A stretch of 64,000 nucleotides of DNA from Myxococcales bacterium. GTDB taxonomy: Bacteria > Myxococcota > Bradymonadia > UBA7976 > UBA1532. Below are positions 17,871-26,602 of the stretch, one piece after another (position 1 is the stretch's first letter; each line of letters starts with the position of its first letter). A model generated the notes under the pieces. That model made no database searches. It was not told the DNA's origin and saw only the letters and a program-made list of their open reading frames with translations. Where the stretch lies: contig JACKDM010000012.1 of assembly GCA_020633515.1 (NCBI GenBank), positions 1 to 64,000 on the forward strand, read 5' to 3'. The translations under genes were made by a program, and so were the position numbers.

Positions 17871-20414
17871 GTGAATCTGCCTCACCGCCGGATCCTGGCT
17901 CTGCTGGCGACGCTCGCCTTCGCCGGCTGCCATGAGCCCACCGAAGAGACCACCGACCTCGACCTCGCCCCGCCGATCATCGACGGCGGCGTCGACGCCG
18001 AGCTGCCCGACCGGGTGCTGCCCGCCGCCGACGCCGCGGTCGACGCCGCGGTCGCGCCGCCGCTCTGCGCCCGCGACGAAGACTGCGGCGAGCGCGCGTA
18101 TTGCGGCGCCGACCAGACCTGCCGCGCGGCGGCCACCTCGCCGGTCTTCAGCTGGCCCGAAGACGGCATCACCCGCGCCGGCGCCGCTGGCTTCGAGCTG
18201 ACCCCCGCCTACCTCGAACCCTGGAGCGACCGCGCCGGCCCCGACTGCCCCGACAACCGCCCCGGGGTCTTCGACGGCCGGGTCGACGAACCCGAGCCGG
18301 CCGATCCCTGCCAGGACCGCTTCACCGACGCCGACGCCGACGGCCACTTCGACGCCGTCTGGCTCGGCGGCGCCGGCCTCGACCGCCCGGCCGCCGGCGT
18401 CGAAGAGCGCCGTCCCCCGGTCGGGCGGGTGGTGCTCCTGACCCGCGACGCCGTCGTGCAGCTCATCGTGACCCTCGACGTCGCCGCGCTCGACGCGAGC
18501 CGGCACGACGCGCTCGTCGACCGCCTCGTGCGCCGCCTCGGGCTCTCGGCGAGCGTCGTCGCGATCCACACCACCGGCACCCGCACCGGCCCCGACGCGG
18601 TCGGGCTCTCGGGCCCCTCGCTCGCCATCGCCGCCGGTGACGAGGCGCGCGCGCTCGCCGAGGCCGGCTGGCTCGGGGTCATCGGCGACCTGCCCTACGC
18701 GAGCGGCGTCGACCCCGCCTGGTGGGACGCGCTCGCGCCCGCCATCGCCGCCGCCGCCCGCCACGCCGCCGCCGAGCTGCGCCCGGTCGCGGTGCGCGCG
18801 GCGAGCGCCGAGCTGCCGATCACCCGCCCCGCCGCGGCCGGCGGACCGCTGACCGTGCCCGACGTCGACGCCGACGGGGTCGAGAACGACGCCGACGACC
18901 TCGCCGCGTGGCGCATCGAGCCCGGTTTCATCGCCCGCGACGACCACCTGCCGGCGACCGGCGACGGCACGCTGCGCATCATCGCGCTCGACGCGATCGA
19001 CACCGGCCGCCCGCGGGTGCTCATCGCCGGGTGGAGCGCCGCGCCCGCCGCGGTCGGCGCCCGGCCGCTGCTCGACGCCGACTACCCCGGCGCGGTGCGC
19101 GCCGCGCTCGAAGCCGAGTGGCCGGGCGCGGTCGCGGTGTGGATGACCGGCGCCGCCGCCGACACCTGGCGCGCCGGCGGGCGGGTGCCGATGCTCGACG
19201 CCGACGGAGCCTTCGTCGACGAAGACGGCGCGCCGGTCGACGAGGCGATCGCCGCCGCGCCCGCCGACGACCCCGCCGACGCGCTCGGTCGCCTCATCGC
19301 GCGCCGCCTCGTCGCTGCGCTCGCCGAGATCACCCCGCTGCCCGCCCGCCTCGACGTCACCCGCCGCTACGCCTGGGTCCCGCTCGAGAACCCGCGGGTC
19401 GCCGCCGCCGCCCACCTCGGGCTCCTACCGCACCTGCGCGAGCGCCTCCGCGGCCGGGTGACGACCGCCGCCTGGGCCGATCCGACGATGGCCCCGGCCT
19501 GCGGCGGCCTCGGCTGCCTGCGCCACCGCCTCGACCGCATCGACCTCGCCGCCGGGGTGACGCTGCTCACCGTGCCCGGCGCGCTCGACCGGGCCTACAT
19601 CGACGGCCGCCCCGCGGCGCGGCTCGCGATCGGCGACGGGCGCAACCTCGTCGACCTCGACTTCGACGGCCACCCCGACGACGCCGACGACGAGCTGCGC
19701 TTCGACGTGCAGAGCGGCGACGCGCTCGTCACCGTCACCCTGCCCGGCCCCGCCAACCCGCAGCGCTTCCCCGCGATCGACGGCCTCGGCCGCACCGGCG
19801 CGTGGGTCGTCGGCCGCACCGGCGGCGGGCTCGGCTCGCTGCGCACCGCGGTCGAGCAGCCCGCCGTCTTCGAAGGCCAGCTCGAGCCGCTCGCCGCGCT
19901 CGACCCGACCCTGCCGCTCTGCCCGATCTACCCCTGCACCAGCGACCTCACCGCCGGCGGGCTCGTCACCCGGCTCCGCGCCGCGCAGGCCGCGCGCCTC
20001 GCCGATCTGCCCGGCAGCCGCGAGCTGCGCCTCGTCGAAGCCGCCCCGGGTGTCGTCGATCCGATGCCGTGGGTGATCATCGACCCGGCGGGTGACGAGA
20101 AGACGAGCGGGCAGGCGATGCTGCTCGGCCCGCGCGACCACGCGTTCGCGAGCGACGGCAACCTCGTCGCCGACGGGGTCGAACGGGGTGATCTGCTCTC
20201 CCTGCCCGCGCTCGACCTGGAGATCGAGGTCGCCGAGGTGGTGCCGGTGGTGCTGCGCCGCCACCCCAACTCGGGCGACGCCTGGCGCTCGTCGGCGCCG
20301 GGCGGGGGCGACTTCGTCTACAACACCGCCTGCGAGCTGCTCTACGCCGGCGCCTGCCCCGACCGTCGCGCGGCGGCCGACGACCCCAACCTCTCGCTGC
20401 CCCGCACGCCCTGA
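17871..20414 (+). CDS. Large lipoprotein with a neutral/alkaline ceramidase-like domain
   Basis: 847 residues from GTG 17871. A lipoprotein signal ends in LAFAGC, followed by a DAAVDAAVAPP linker and a short Cys-rich segment (CARDEDCGERAYCGADQTC). The middle (about residues 170-500) follows the neutral/alkaline ceramidase fold pattern: VVLLTRDAVVQLIVTLDVAALD, then IHTTGTRTGPDAVGL where active enzymes have a conserved His-rich HTHSGP-type motif. The zinc His is partly retained (one H). A DxDxDG-type loop (DTDADADG-like) suggests calcium binding. It could be a degenerate ceramidase-family lipoprotein. It follows the previous gene by 63 bases. Confidence 0.6.
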   Translation: MNLPHRRILALLATLAFAGCHEPTEETTDLDLAPPIIDGGVDAELPDRVLPAADAAVDAAVAPPLCARDEDCGERAYCGADQTCRAAATSPVFSWPEDGITRAGAAGFELTPAYLEPWSDRAGPDCPDNRPGVFDGRVDEPEPADPCQDRFTDADADGHFDAVWLGGAGLDRPAAGVEERRPPVGRVVLLTRDAVVQLIVTLDVAALDASRHDALVDRLVRRLGLSASVVAIHTTGTRTGPDAVGLSGPSLAIAAGDEARALAEAGWLGVIGDLPYASGVDPAWWDALAPAIAAAARHAAAELRPVAVRAASAELPITRPAAAGGPLTVPDVDADGVENDADDLAAWRIEPGFIARDDHLPATGDGTLRIIALDAIDTGRPRVLIAGWSAAPAAVGARPLLDADYPGAVRAALEAEWPGAVAVWMTGAAADTWRAGGRVPMLDADGAFVDEDGAPVDEAIAAAPADDPADALGRLIARRLVAALAEITPLPARLDVTRRYAWVPLENPRVAAAAHLGLLPHLRERLRGRVTTAAWADPTMAPACGGLGCLRHRLDRIDLAAGVTLLTVPGALDRAYIDGRPAARLAIGDGRNLVDLDFDGHPDDADDELRFDVQSGDALVTVTLPGPANPQRFPAIDGLGRTGAWVVGRTGGGLGSLRTAVEQPAVFEGQLEPLAALDPTLPLCPIYPCTSDLTAGGLVTRLRAAQAARLADLPGSRELRLVEAAPGVVDPMPWVIIDPAGDEKTSGQAMLLGPRDHAFASDGNLVADGVERGDLLSLPALDLEIEVAEVVPVVLRRHPNSGDAWRSSAPGGGDFVYNTACELLYAGACPDRRAAADDPNLSLPRTP

Positions 20415-20418
20415 CCGC

Positions 20419-21084
20419 TCAACCGGCGCGCTCGGCGACCTCGGGCCCCTGGTTGCGCACGTTGTTGAGCTTGTCGCTCACCGGGTAGATCTCGAGCGCG
20501 TCGCGCGGCGGCGGCGCGGTGAGCGCGAGCAGGGCCGGCGCCTCGGTCGTGGGGTCGAGCCACGTCTCCCACCGATCGGGGTGCACGATCACCGGCATGC
20601 GGTCGTGCAGCCCGTCGAGCGCGCCCTGCGGATCGGTCGTCAAGATGCTGAACGTCTCGAGCGGCTCGTCCCCCTCGCCGCCGTGCCAGCTCGCCCAGAT
20701 GCCCGCCATCGCGAAGACCTGCCCCTCGCGCACCCGGATCAGGTGGGGGATCTTGCTCTTGCCGACCCGCTTCCACTCGTAGAAGCCGGTCGCCGGCACG
20801 AGGCAGCGGTGCCGCTTGAACGCCGTGCGATAGGCCGGCTTCTCGGCGACCGACTCGCTGCGGGCGTTGATCATGCGGTTGCCGATCTTGGGGTCCTTGG
20901 CCCAGTGCGGCACGAGCCCCCACCGCATCGGGCGGATGACCCGGCCCTCGTCTTCGAGGCGCACGACGGGGAGCGACTGGGTGGGGGCGTTGTTGTAGCC
21001 GGGGCGGGGGTCGCCCTTGACGGCGGCGGCGAAGACGGCCTCGAGCTGAGCGGGGTCGACGGCGAGCTGGTAGCGTCCACACAT
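20419..21084 (-). CDS. SRAP-family protein (YedK/HMCES-like)
   Basis: SRAP proteins form a thiazolidine crosslink with abasic sites in single-stranded DNA and protect them during replication. The start is set by the invariant MCGRY (Cys2 is catalytic) at ATG 21084; the frame is open further but the Cys must follow the initiator. Also seen: MRWGLVPHW, NARSE, the active-site Glu in GFYEWKR and the His in LHDRMPVI. 221 residues, normal size. It stands alone, converging on the previous gene with 4 bases between stops. Confidence 0.93.
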   Translation of the reverse strand: MCGRYQLAVDPAQLEAVFAAAVKGDPRPGYNNAPTQSLPVVRLEDEGRVIRPMRWGLVPHWAKDPKIGNRMINARSESVAEKPAYRTAFKRHRCLVPATGFYEWKRVGKSKIPHLIRVREGQVFAMAGIWASWHGGEGDEPLETFSILTTDPQGALDGLHDRMPVIVHPDRWETWLDPTTEAPALLALTAPPPRDALEIYPVSDKLNNVRNQGPEVAERAG

Positions 21085-21304
21085 GCCCGGTTGATACCAG
21101 AGCCACCGCGCCGGTGACAGCCCGCCGCCGTGACGGCCCGGTGTCAGCAGTGACGCGCGTGTGTCGGCCGCCAAACAAGATCGCGCGACACCCTCACTTC
21201 ACCACCAATCCCCGACGCGGCCACCAGATTGTCACCGAGTTTCGGCATTGATCCGCGCGATTTCAGGGGGGGCCGACCCCCCCGAGGACGCCCGGAGGAC
21301 CGCG
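21085..21304. other. Divergent regulatory region between SRAP and the TonB locus
   Basis: 220 bases separate the SRAP start (minus) from the first gene of the TonB-type locus (plus). The part from 21170 to 21265 is less GC-rich than its surroundings and probably carries promoters for both sides (for example TTGTCA near 21229). It contains the strong hairpin at 21266-21283 described separately. Confidence 0.4.
21266..21283 (+). promoter_or_regulatory. Perfect G7/C7 hairpin in the leader of the TonB locus
   Basis: Seven G (21266-21272), a CCGA loop and seven C (21277-21283) form a perfect 7-base-pair GC stem, ending about 10 bases before the GGAGGA ribosome-binding site (21294-21299) of the first gene of the locus. 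It could act as a transcription pause, attenuator or translation-control hairpin. No T-tract follows. Confidence 0.4.
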
Positions 21305-22639
21305 ATGCTCGACCCCCGCAAGCTCTGCCTCGCCGCGATCGCCGCCACCGCCGTCATCGGCTGTGACGACGGCGACACCGACGACGCCGACATGGGCAGC
21401 GCGCCCATGGGCATCACCTGCGAAGACGGCGTCTGCGTCGTGCCCGCCGGCACCTACACCGAGGACCTCACCTTCGAAGCCGCCAACCGCTACTTCCTCG
21501 ACGGCAAGGTCTTCATCGGCGACGGCACGTCGACCAACACCCTCACCATCGAGGCCGGCACCACCCTCCTCGGCCGCACCTCGGCCGCCGCGCCCGGCGC
21601 GCTCGTCATCCAGCGCAACGCCCGCATCGACGCGCAGGGCCGCGCCGACGCCATGATCGTGATGACCTCCGACCAGGAGACCCCCGCCGCCGGCAACTGG
21701 GGCGGGCTCGTCATCAACGGCAACGCCCCCATCAACGGCTGCGACACCGCGCCCTGCACCGCCAACGGCGAAGGCGACACCGGCCTCTACGGCGGCGACG
21801 ACCCCGCCGACAGCTCCGGCACGCTCCGCTACGTGCGCGTCGAGTACGCCGGCACCAAGCTCACCGAGACCTCCGAGTTCAACGGCATCGCCTTCCAGGG
21901 CGTCGGCGCCGGCACCACCGTCGAGTACATCCAGGTCCACAAGAATGCCGACGACGGCGTCGAGTTCTTCGGCGGCACCGTCAACGTGAAGTACGTCGTG
22001 CTCACCGGCATCGAAGACGACAGCCTCGACTGGACCGACGGCTGGATCGGCAAGGCGCAGTTCGTGCTCGCCCGCCAGCTCGACGGCGAGGGCGACCAGG
22101 GCATCGAGGCCGACAACAACGGCGACAACAACGACCTCGAGCCCCGCTCCAACCCGACCATCAGCAACATCAGCCTCATCGGCGTCGCCGAGGCCGACAT
22201 CGGCATGTTGCTCCGCGAAGGCACCCGCGCCTCGATCCACAACGCGATCGTCAAGGGCTTCGGCGACGGCTGCCTCGCGCTCGACCAGAGCTCGACCTTC
22301 GCGCTCGCCTGCACCGGCCCCGACGCGCTCACCGGCCAGCTCACCCTCGAGAACGTCGCGCTCGACTGCGCCACCCCGTTCGTCGAGCCGGTCGACGGCG
22401 ACGGCAACCCGCTCACCGGCCTCGCCTGCACCGTCGAGCAGTTCTTCAGCGCCGACGCCGACGTCAAGGGCAACACGACCGGCACCATCACCCTCGACGG
22501 CGGCTGGCGCCTGCCCGCCGGCTCGCCCCTCCTCGACGCGGGCGCCGTGCCCACCGACGCCTTCTTCGACGCGAGCGCCACCTTCATCGGCGCCGTCGGC
22601 GCGACCGACTGGACGGCCGGCTGGGCCATCGGGCTCTGA
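21305..22639 (+). CDS. Right-handed beta-helix lipoprotein of the TonB locus
   Basis: 444 residues from ATG 21305 with GGAGGA just upstream. The lipobox is TAVIGC, followed by a DDGDTDDADMG linker. The mature part has repeating beta-helix-like coils: LTIEAGTTLLG, GNWGGLVINGNAPIN, a YGGDDPADSSGTLRYVRVEYAG-type coil (split here: YGGDDPADSSG, LRYVRVEYAG), VEFFGGTVNVKYVV, and ISLIGVAEADIGMLLREG. The GNWGGLVINGNAPIN/SGTLRYVRVEYAG type is often found with outer-membrane TonB-dependent receptors in Bacteroidota and Myxococcota. It is probably a surface or periplasmic binding partner of the receptor at the far end of the locus. Confidence 0.7.
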   Translation: MLDPRKLCLAAIAATAVIGCDDGDTDDADMGSAPMGITCEDGVCVVPAGTYTEDLTFEAANRYFLDGKVFIGDGTSTNTLTIEAGTTLLGRTSAAAPGALVIQRNARIDAQGRADAMIVMTSDQETPAAGNWGGLVINGNAPINGCDTAPCTANGEGDTGLYGGDDPADSSGTLRYVRVEYAGTKLTETSEFNGIAFQGVGAGTTVEYIQVHKNADDGVEFFGGTVNVKYVVLTGIEDDSLDWTDGWIGKAQFVLARQLDGEGDQGIEADNNGDNNDLEPRSNPTISNISLIGVAEADIGMLLREGTRASIHNAIVKGFGDGCLALDQSSTFALACTGPDALTGQLTLENVALDCATPFVEPVDGDGNPLTGLACTVEQFFSADADVKGNTTGTITLDGGWRLPAGSPLLDAGAVPTDAFFDASATFIGAVGATDWTAGWAIGL

Positions 22640-22652
22640 CGACGAGGTCTGA

Positions 22653-23420
22653 TTGAGAACCCTCCTCCCCGCGCTCTGTGCCCTCGCCGCCCTCACCGGG
22701 GTGCGGCCGGCCAGCGCCCAGGACGCCTCCGGCCTCGCCGGCGCGCTCGTCGCGTTGCGCGCCGAGGTCGAGCAGCTCACCGACACCCTCGAAGACCACA
22801 AGCGCACCGCCCGCGAGCGCCGCCGGGCGCTCGCCGCTCAGAAGGCGCAGCTCGAAGGTGAGCTGCAGCGCGAAGAGCTGCGGGTGCGCCAGCTCCGCGA
22901 AGCCCGCGACCGCAAGCGCGCCGAGGTCGCCCGCGCCGCCGCCGACGACGAGGCCCTGCGCCCGGTCGTCGCCGACGCCGCCGCGATGCTCACCGCCCAC
23001 GTCGACCGCTCGATCCCCTTCCGCCGCGACGAGCGCCGGGCCGCGGTCACCGAGATCACCGGCAACCTCGCCGACGGCCTGCTCACCCCGCGCACCGCGC
23101 TCGCCCGCTTGTGGGCGCTCGTCGAAGACGAGCTGCGCCTCACCCGCGACACCGGCCTGCACCGCGAGACCATCACCCTCGGCGGGGTGCCGACGATGGT
23201 CGACGTCGTGCGCATCGGCACCGTGGGGCTCTACTTCCGCACCGGCGAAGACCGGGTCGGCACCGTCGCCCGCGTCGGCGGCGACTGGCAGACCACCCGC
23301 CTCGACGACGAAGCCGAGCGCGCGCAGGTGCTCGCGCTCTTCGACGCCTTCAAGAAGCAGATCCGCGTCGGCTGGTTCGAGCTGCCCGACATCCTGCCCC
23401 GGCCCAGGGAGGCGCGATGA
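22653..23420 (+). CDS. DUF3450-family periplasmic coiled-coil protein
   Basis: 255 residues from TTG 22653 with GAGG upstream. A signal peptide (ALCALAALTGVRPASAQ) is followed by a long coiled coil at about residues 28-100 and a C-terminal globular part (GLYFRTGEDRVGTVARVGGDW). The DUF3450 family is known to sit next to TtpC-type ExbB in TonB2/TonB3 systems of marine gammaproteobacteria. It lies 13 bases after the beta-helix gene and ends in ATGA, overlapping the start of exbB. Likely a periplasmic assembly or regulatory subunit of the TonB complex. Confidence 0.8.
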   Translation: MRTLLPALCALAALTGVRPASAQDASGLAGALVALRAEVEQLTDTLEDHKRTARERRRALAAQKAQLEGELQREELRVRQLREARDRKRAEVARAAADDEALRPVVADAAAMLTAHVDRSIPFRRDERRAAVTEITGNLADGLLTPRTALARLWALVEDELRLTRDTGLHRETITLGGVPTMVDVVRIGTVGLYFRTGEDRVGTVARVGGDWQTTRLDDEAERAQVLALFDAFKKQIRVGWFELPDILPRPREAR

Positions 23421-24959
23421 ACACGCGCTTCTCTGATCGCCGCGCTCGGCTGCGCGCTGCCCGCCCGCGCGCAGGACGACGCCGAGGCGCGGCTCGCGGC
23501 GGCCTACAAGAAGGAGTACGCCTTCCTCGAAGCCGAGAAGGCCGCGCTCGACCGCCGCCTCGCCGACGCCCGCCGCGCCGCCGAGGCCGACGAGCGCGCC
23601 GCCCGCGCCGAGCTCGAGGTCATGCAGCGCCAGCTCGTCGCGCTCACCGTCGAGGCCGACGGGCTCAGCGAGGCGCTCGTCACCCTCGAACGCGAGAGCG
23701 AGGCGGTCGCCGAGGGGCTCGACGCGCTCGACGGCCTCGCGCAGCAGATGGCGCGCAGCTTCGAGCAGGCCGGCGTGCCCTGGCCGCCCGCCGGGCTCGC
23801 GCTGCCCGACGCCGCCGAAGCACCGCGCTGCGTCGCTGCCCTGCCGCGCGCGCCGCGCGCCGCCGCCGCGAAAGCCGCCGCCCCGCGCCGCCGACGCCGC
23901 CAAGCGCCGCGCCCAAGCGCCGCGCCGGCGCCAGCCCGATCATCGATCGCCCGCTACGCCGCGCTCCTCGCCGACGGCTTCGCCCGCGCCACCCCGCTCA
24001 TCGAGCGTCAGGGCGCCGTCCGCCGCGCCAAAGGTGCGTACTTCCTCGCCGACGGCCGCCAGGTCGAGGGCGAGCTCATCCACGTCGGCGGCGTCGCCGT
24101 CTACGGCGTCGCGCCCGACGCCGCCGGCGCGCTCACCCCCGCCGGCAACGGCCGCTTCAAGCTCGACCCGGTGCAAGGCGAGGCCACCGCCCGCGCGCTC
24201 GCCGCCGGCGCCCCGCTCGCCACCGCCGGGATCTTCCTCTTCGAGAGCGCCGACGAGAACTACGAGCCCCGCCGGAGCCGCACCCCGCTCGAGGTCGTCG
24301 AGGCCGGCGGCGCGATCGCCTGGGTCATCGTCGCGCTCGGCGGCCTCGCGCTCCTCGTCCTCCTCGCCCGCGTCGCGCTGCTCGCCGTCGCCCGCTCGCC
24401 CGTCGACCGCCTCCTCGCCGCGATCGAACCCCACGTCCTCGCCCGCCGCTACCGCGCCGCCGCCGAGCACTGCGAGCGCGCCCGCGGCGCCGGCGCCCGG
24501 GTCATGGCCGCGCTCGCCCGCTACCTCGCCGCCGAGCACGCCGAGCACGAGCGCGCCGACCTCGAGCGCGTCTTCGCCGAGGGCATGCTCCGCGAAGAGG
24601 GCCGCATCGACCGCCTCGGCTCCGCGCTCACCGTCATCGCCGCCGTCGCCCCGCTCCTCGGCCTGCTCGGCACCGTCACCGGCATGATCTCCACCTTCGA
24701 CGTGATCACCGAGTTCGGCACCGGCAACCCGAAGCTGCTCTCCGGCGGCATCTCCGAGGCGCTCATCACCACCGAGCTCGGCCTCGTCGTCGCCATCCCC
24801 GCGCTGTTGCTCGGCAACCTGCTCAACGCCTGGGCGACCGCGCTCAAGGCGCAGGTCGAGCAGGGCGCGCTGCGGCTCGTCAACCTCGCCCGCGTCGGCC
24901 GCGTCGACGCCGCGAGCGCCGGCACCGGCGCGGTCGAGGCCTCACCGGTGCCCGCGTGA
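23417..24959 (+). CDS. Long ExbB/TtpC-like MotA/TolQ/ExbB protein with periplasmic N-domain, start apparently frameshifted
   Basis: The coding frame (third position class of 24959) contains an N-terminal coiled coil (FLEAEKAALDRRLADARRA), an Ala/Pro-rich linker near residues 130-165, a periplasmic beta domain, then the MotA/TolQ/ExbB region (VIAAVAPLLGLLGTVTGMISTF, ELGLVVAIPALLLGNLL). The only ATG at the correct place, 23417, is out of frame by one base: removing one T at 23429-23430 gives a perfect signal peptide MNTRSLIAALGCALPARAQ. Without that, the first in-frame ATG (23622) loses the signal peptide. About 510 residues, like TtpC (about 450). It energises TonB together with ExbD. Confidence 0.8.
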
Positions 24960-25546
24960 TCGAGCTCCTCGTCGACGACCTGCGCGGCTACATCGCCGAC
25001 GGCGGCTTCGTCATGCCGCCGCTCGTCGCCGCCACCGTGCTGCTCTGGTATGGCCTCGGCTACCGCCTCTTCGCGCTCCGCCGCGGCCGCCGCGGCGACG
25101 TGCGCCGCCTCGTCGAAGCCGGCCGCATGCCCCGCGGCGGCGTGCTCGGCGCCGCCATGGCCCAGGTCGCGCCCGCGCTCGGCCGCGCGCTCTCCCAAGA
25201 CGACCTCGACGCGCTCCTCACCGAGCGCCTCGCCCCCGTCCGCCGCGACCTCACCCGCTTCCGCGCGCTCGTGCACAGCCTCGTCATCATCGCCCCGCTC
25301 GCCGGCCTGCTCGGCACCGTCACCGGCATGATCGAGACCTTCGACGGGCTCGGCCAGGGCGCGCTCTTCGCCGCCTCGGGCGGCGTCGCCGGCGGCATCT
25401 CGCAGGCGCTCTTGACCACCCAGATGGGCCTCGTCGTCGCCGTGCCCGGCGTCATCGCCGGCCGACTCCTCGACCGCCGCCAGCGCGGGCTCGAAGACGA
25501 CCTCGACGTCTTGCGCGAGGTCCTCGTCGCGCGGGAGGCGTGCTGA
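24956..25546 (+). CDS. exbB: Short ExbB-type proton channel subunit
   Basis: 196 residues from GTG 24956, overlapping the previous stop (GTGA). It has one N-terminal membrane segment (LVAATVLLWYGLGYRLFAL) and the two C-terminal MotA/TolQ/ExbB segments with AGLLGTVTGMIETFDGLG and TTQMGLVVAVPGVIAGRLL. This is the classic ExbB in a locus with a second, long ExbB-type protein; such pairs are typical of TonB2/TonB3 (TtpC) systems. Confidence 0.9.
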   Translation: MIELLVDDLRGYIADGGFVMPPLVAATVLLWYGLGYRLFALRRGRRGDVRRLVEAGRMPRGGVLGAAMAQVAPALGRALSQDDLDALLTERLAPVRRDLTRFRALVHSLVIIAPLAGLLGTVTGMIETFDGLGQGALFAASGGVAGGISQALLTTQMGLVVAVPGVIAGRLLDRRQRGLEDDLDVLREVLVAREAC

Positions 25547-25953
25547 TGTGGCGCCGTCGTTCGCGCGCAGCCGAGGAGCAGGGCGTCGACATCTCGCCGC
25601 TCATCGACATGGTCTTCATCCTGCTCATCTTCTTCATGGTCACCACGACCTTCGTCAAAGACGCGCAGGTCGAGCTCGAGCGCCCCTCGGCCGCGAGCGC
25701 CCGGCCCGCGTCGACCAAGGCGATCCGGGTCACCCTCGACCGCCGCGGCGAGGTCTGGGTCGACGGCCGCCCGGTGCGCGCGTGGATGCTGCAAGGCACC
25801 GTGCGTGAACAGCTCCGCGCGGGCGCCGACCGCCCGGTGCTCGTCGTCACCGACGGCGCCGTCGCCGCGCAGAAGCTCATCGACGTCATCGACGAGTGCC
25901 GCCTCGCCGGCGCCAAGGACGTCGCGGTCGCGACCGAGAAGGAAGCGGGGTGA
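25546..25953 (+). CDS. exbD: ExbD-type proton channel subunit
   Basis: 135 residues from ATG 25546, which overlaps the exbB stop. One membrane segment (MVFILLIFFMVTTTF) is preceded by the conserved DISPLID, whose last Asp is the proton-carrying residue. The C-terminal periplasmic domain has the ExbD beta-alpha pattern (IRVTLDRRGEVWVDGRPV, VVTDGAVAAQKLIDVID). ExbD works with ExbB in the inner membrane to energise TonB. Confidence 0.92.
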   Translation: MWRRRSRAAEEQGVDISPLIDMVFILLIFFMVTTTFVKDAQVELERPSAASARPASTKAIRVTLDRRGEVWVDGRPVRAWMLQGTVREQLRAGADRPVLVVTDGAVAAQKLIDVIDECRLAGAKDVAVATEKEAG

Positions 25954-26600
25954 ACCGGCTGCTCCGCCACCTCGGCGCGCTCGCGGTCATGCTCGCCGGC
26001 ACCGCGCTCGTGCTCGGGCTGATGGCCTGGATGAACCGCTACACCCAGCCGCCGAAGAAGGAGGCCGCGCCCGCCGCGACCGCGATCGACCTCGCGCCGC
26101 CGCCCAAGCCCAAGGCCGAGCGCCGCACCCCGCCCAAGCCCCGCCCGCGCCCGCAGCAGAGCGCCCGCCCCCGCACCCCGCCGCCCAACCTCGGCTCCTC
26201 GCTCTCCGCCGTCAGCCTCGGCCCGCCCGTAGCACTCGGCGGCGACCTCGCCGGCGCCGGTGACGCGCTGCTCGGCGAGGCCGGCGGCCGCGACCTCGTG
26301 ATGACCAGCGACACCGTCGACGAGCCGCCGCGCCCGACCCGGCAGGTCGCGCCGACCTACCCGCCCGCTGCCCGCAAGCGCGGCGTCACCGGCTACGTGA
26401 AGTTCGCGCTCACCATCGGCGCCGACGGCCGCATCGAAGACGCCCGCGTGCTCGCCGCCGACCCGCCCGGCGTCTTCGAAGAGGCCGCCCGCGCCGCGAT
26501 CGAGCGCTGGTCGTTCAGCCCCGGCACCTACCAGGGCCGCCCGCAGACCGTCTCCGGCGTCGAGCAGACCATCCGCTTCGCGCTGACCCGGGGAGGCTGA
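25950..26600 (+). CDS. tonB: TonB-family energy transducer
   Basis: 216 residues from GTG 25950 (GTGA overlap with exbD). N-terminal membrane anchor (GALAVMLAGTALVLGLMAWM), a periplasmic Pro/Lys-rich stretch (APPPKPKAERRTPPKPRPRP), then the C-terminal TonB domain (APTYPPAARKRGVTGYVKF, TIGADGRIEDARVL, AIERWSFSPG). TonB spans the periplasm and transmits the proton-motive force to the receptor at 27750. Confidence 0.92.
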   Translation: MNRLLRHLGALAVMLAGTALVLGLMAWMNRYTQPPKKEAAPAATAIDLAPPPKPKAERRTPPKPRPRPQQSARPRTPPPNLGSSLSAVSLGPPVALGGDLAGAGDALLGEAGGRDLVMTSDTVDEPPRPTRQVAPTYPPAARKRGVTGYVKFALTIGADGRIEDARVLAADPPGVFEEAARAAIERWSFSPGTYQGRPQTVSGVEQTIRFALTRGG

Positions 26601-26602
26601 CG

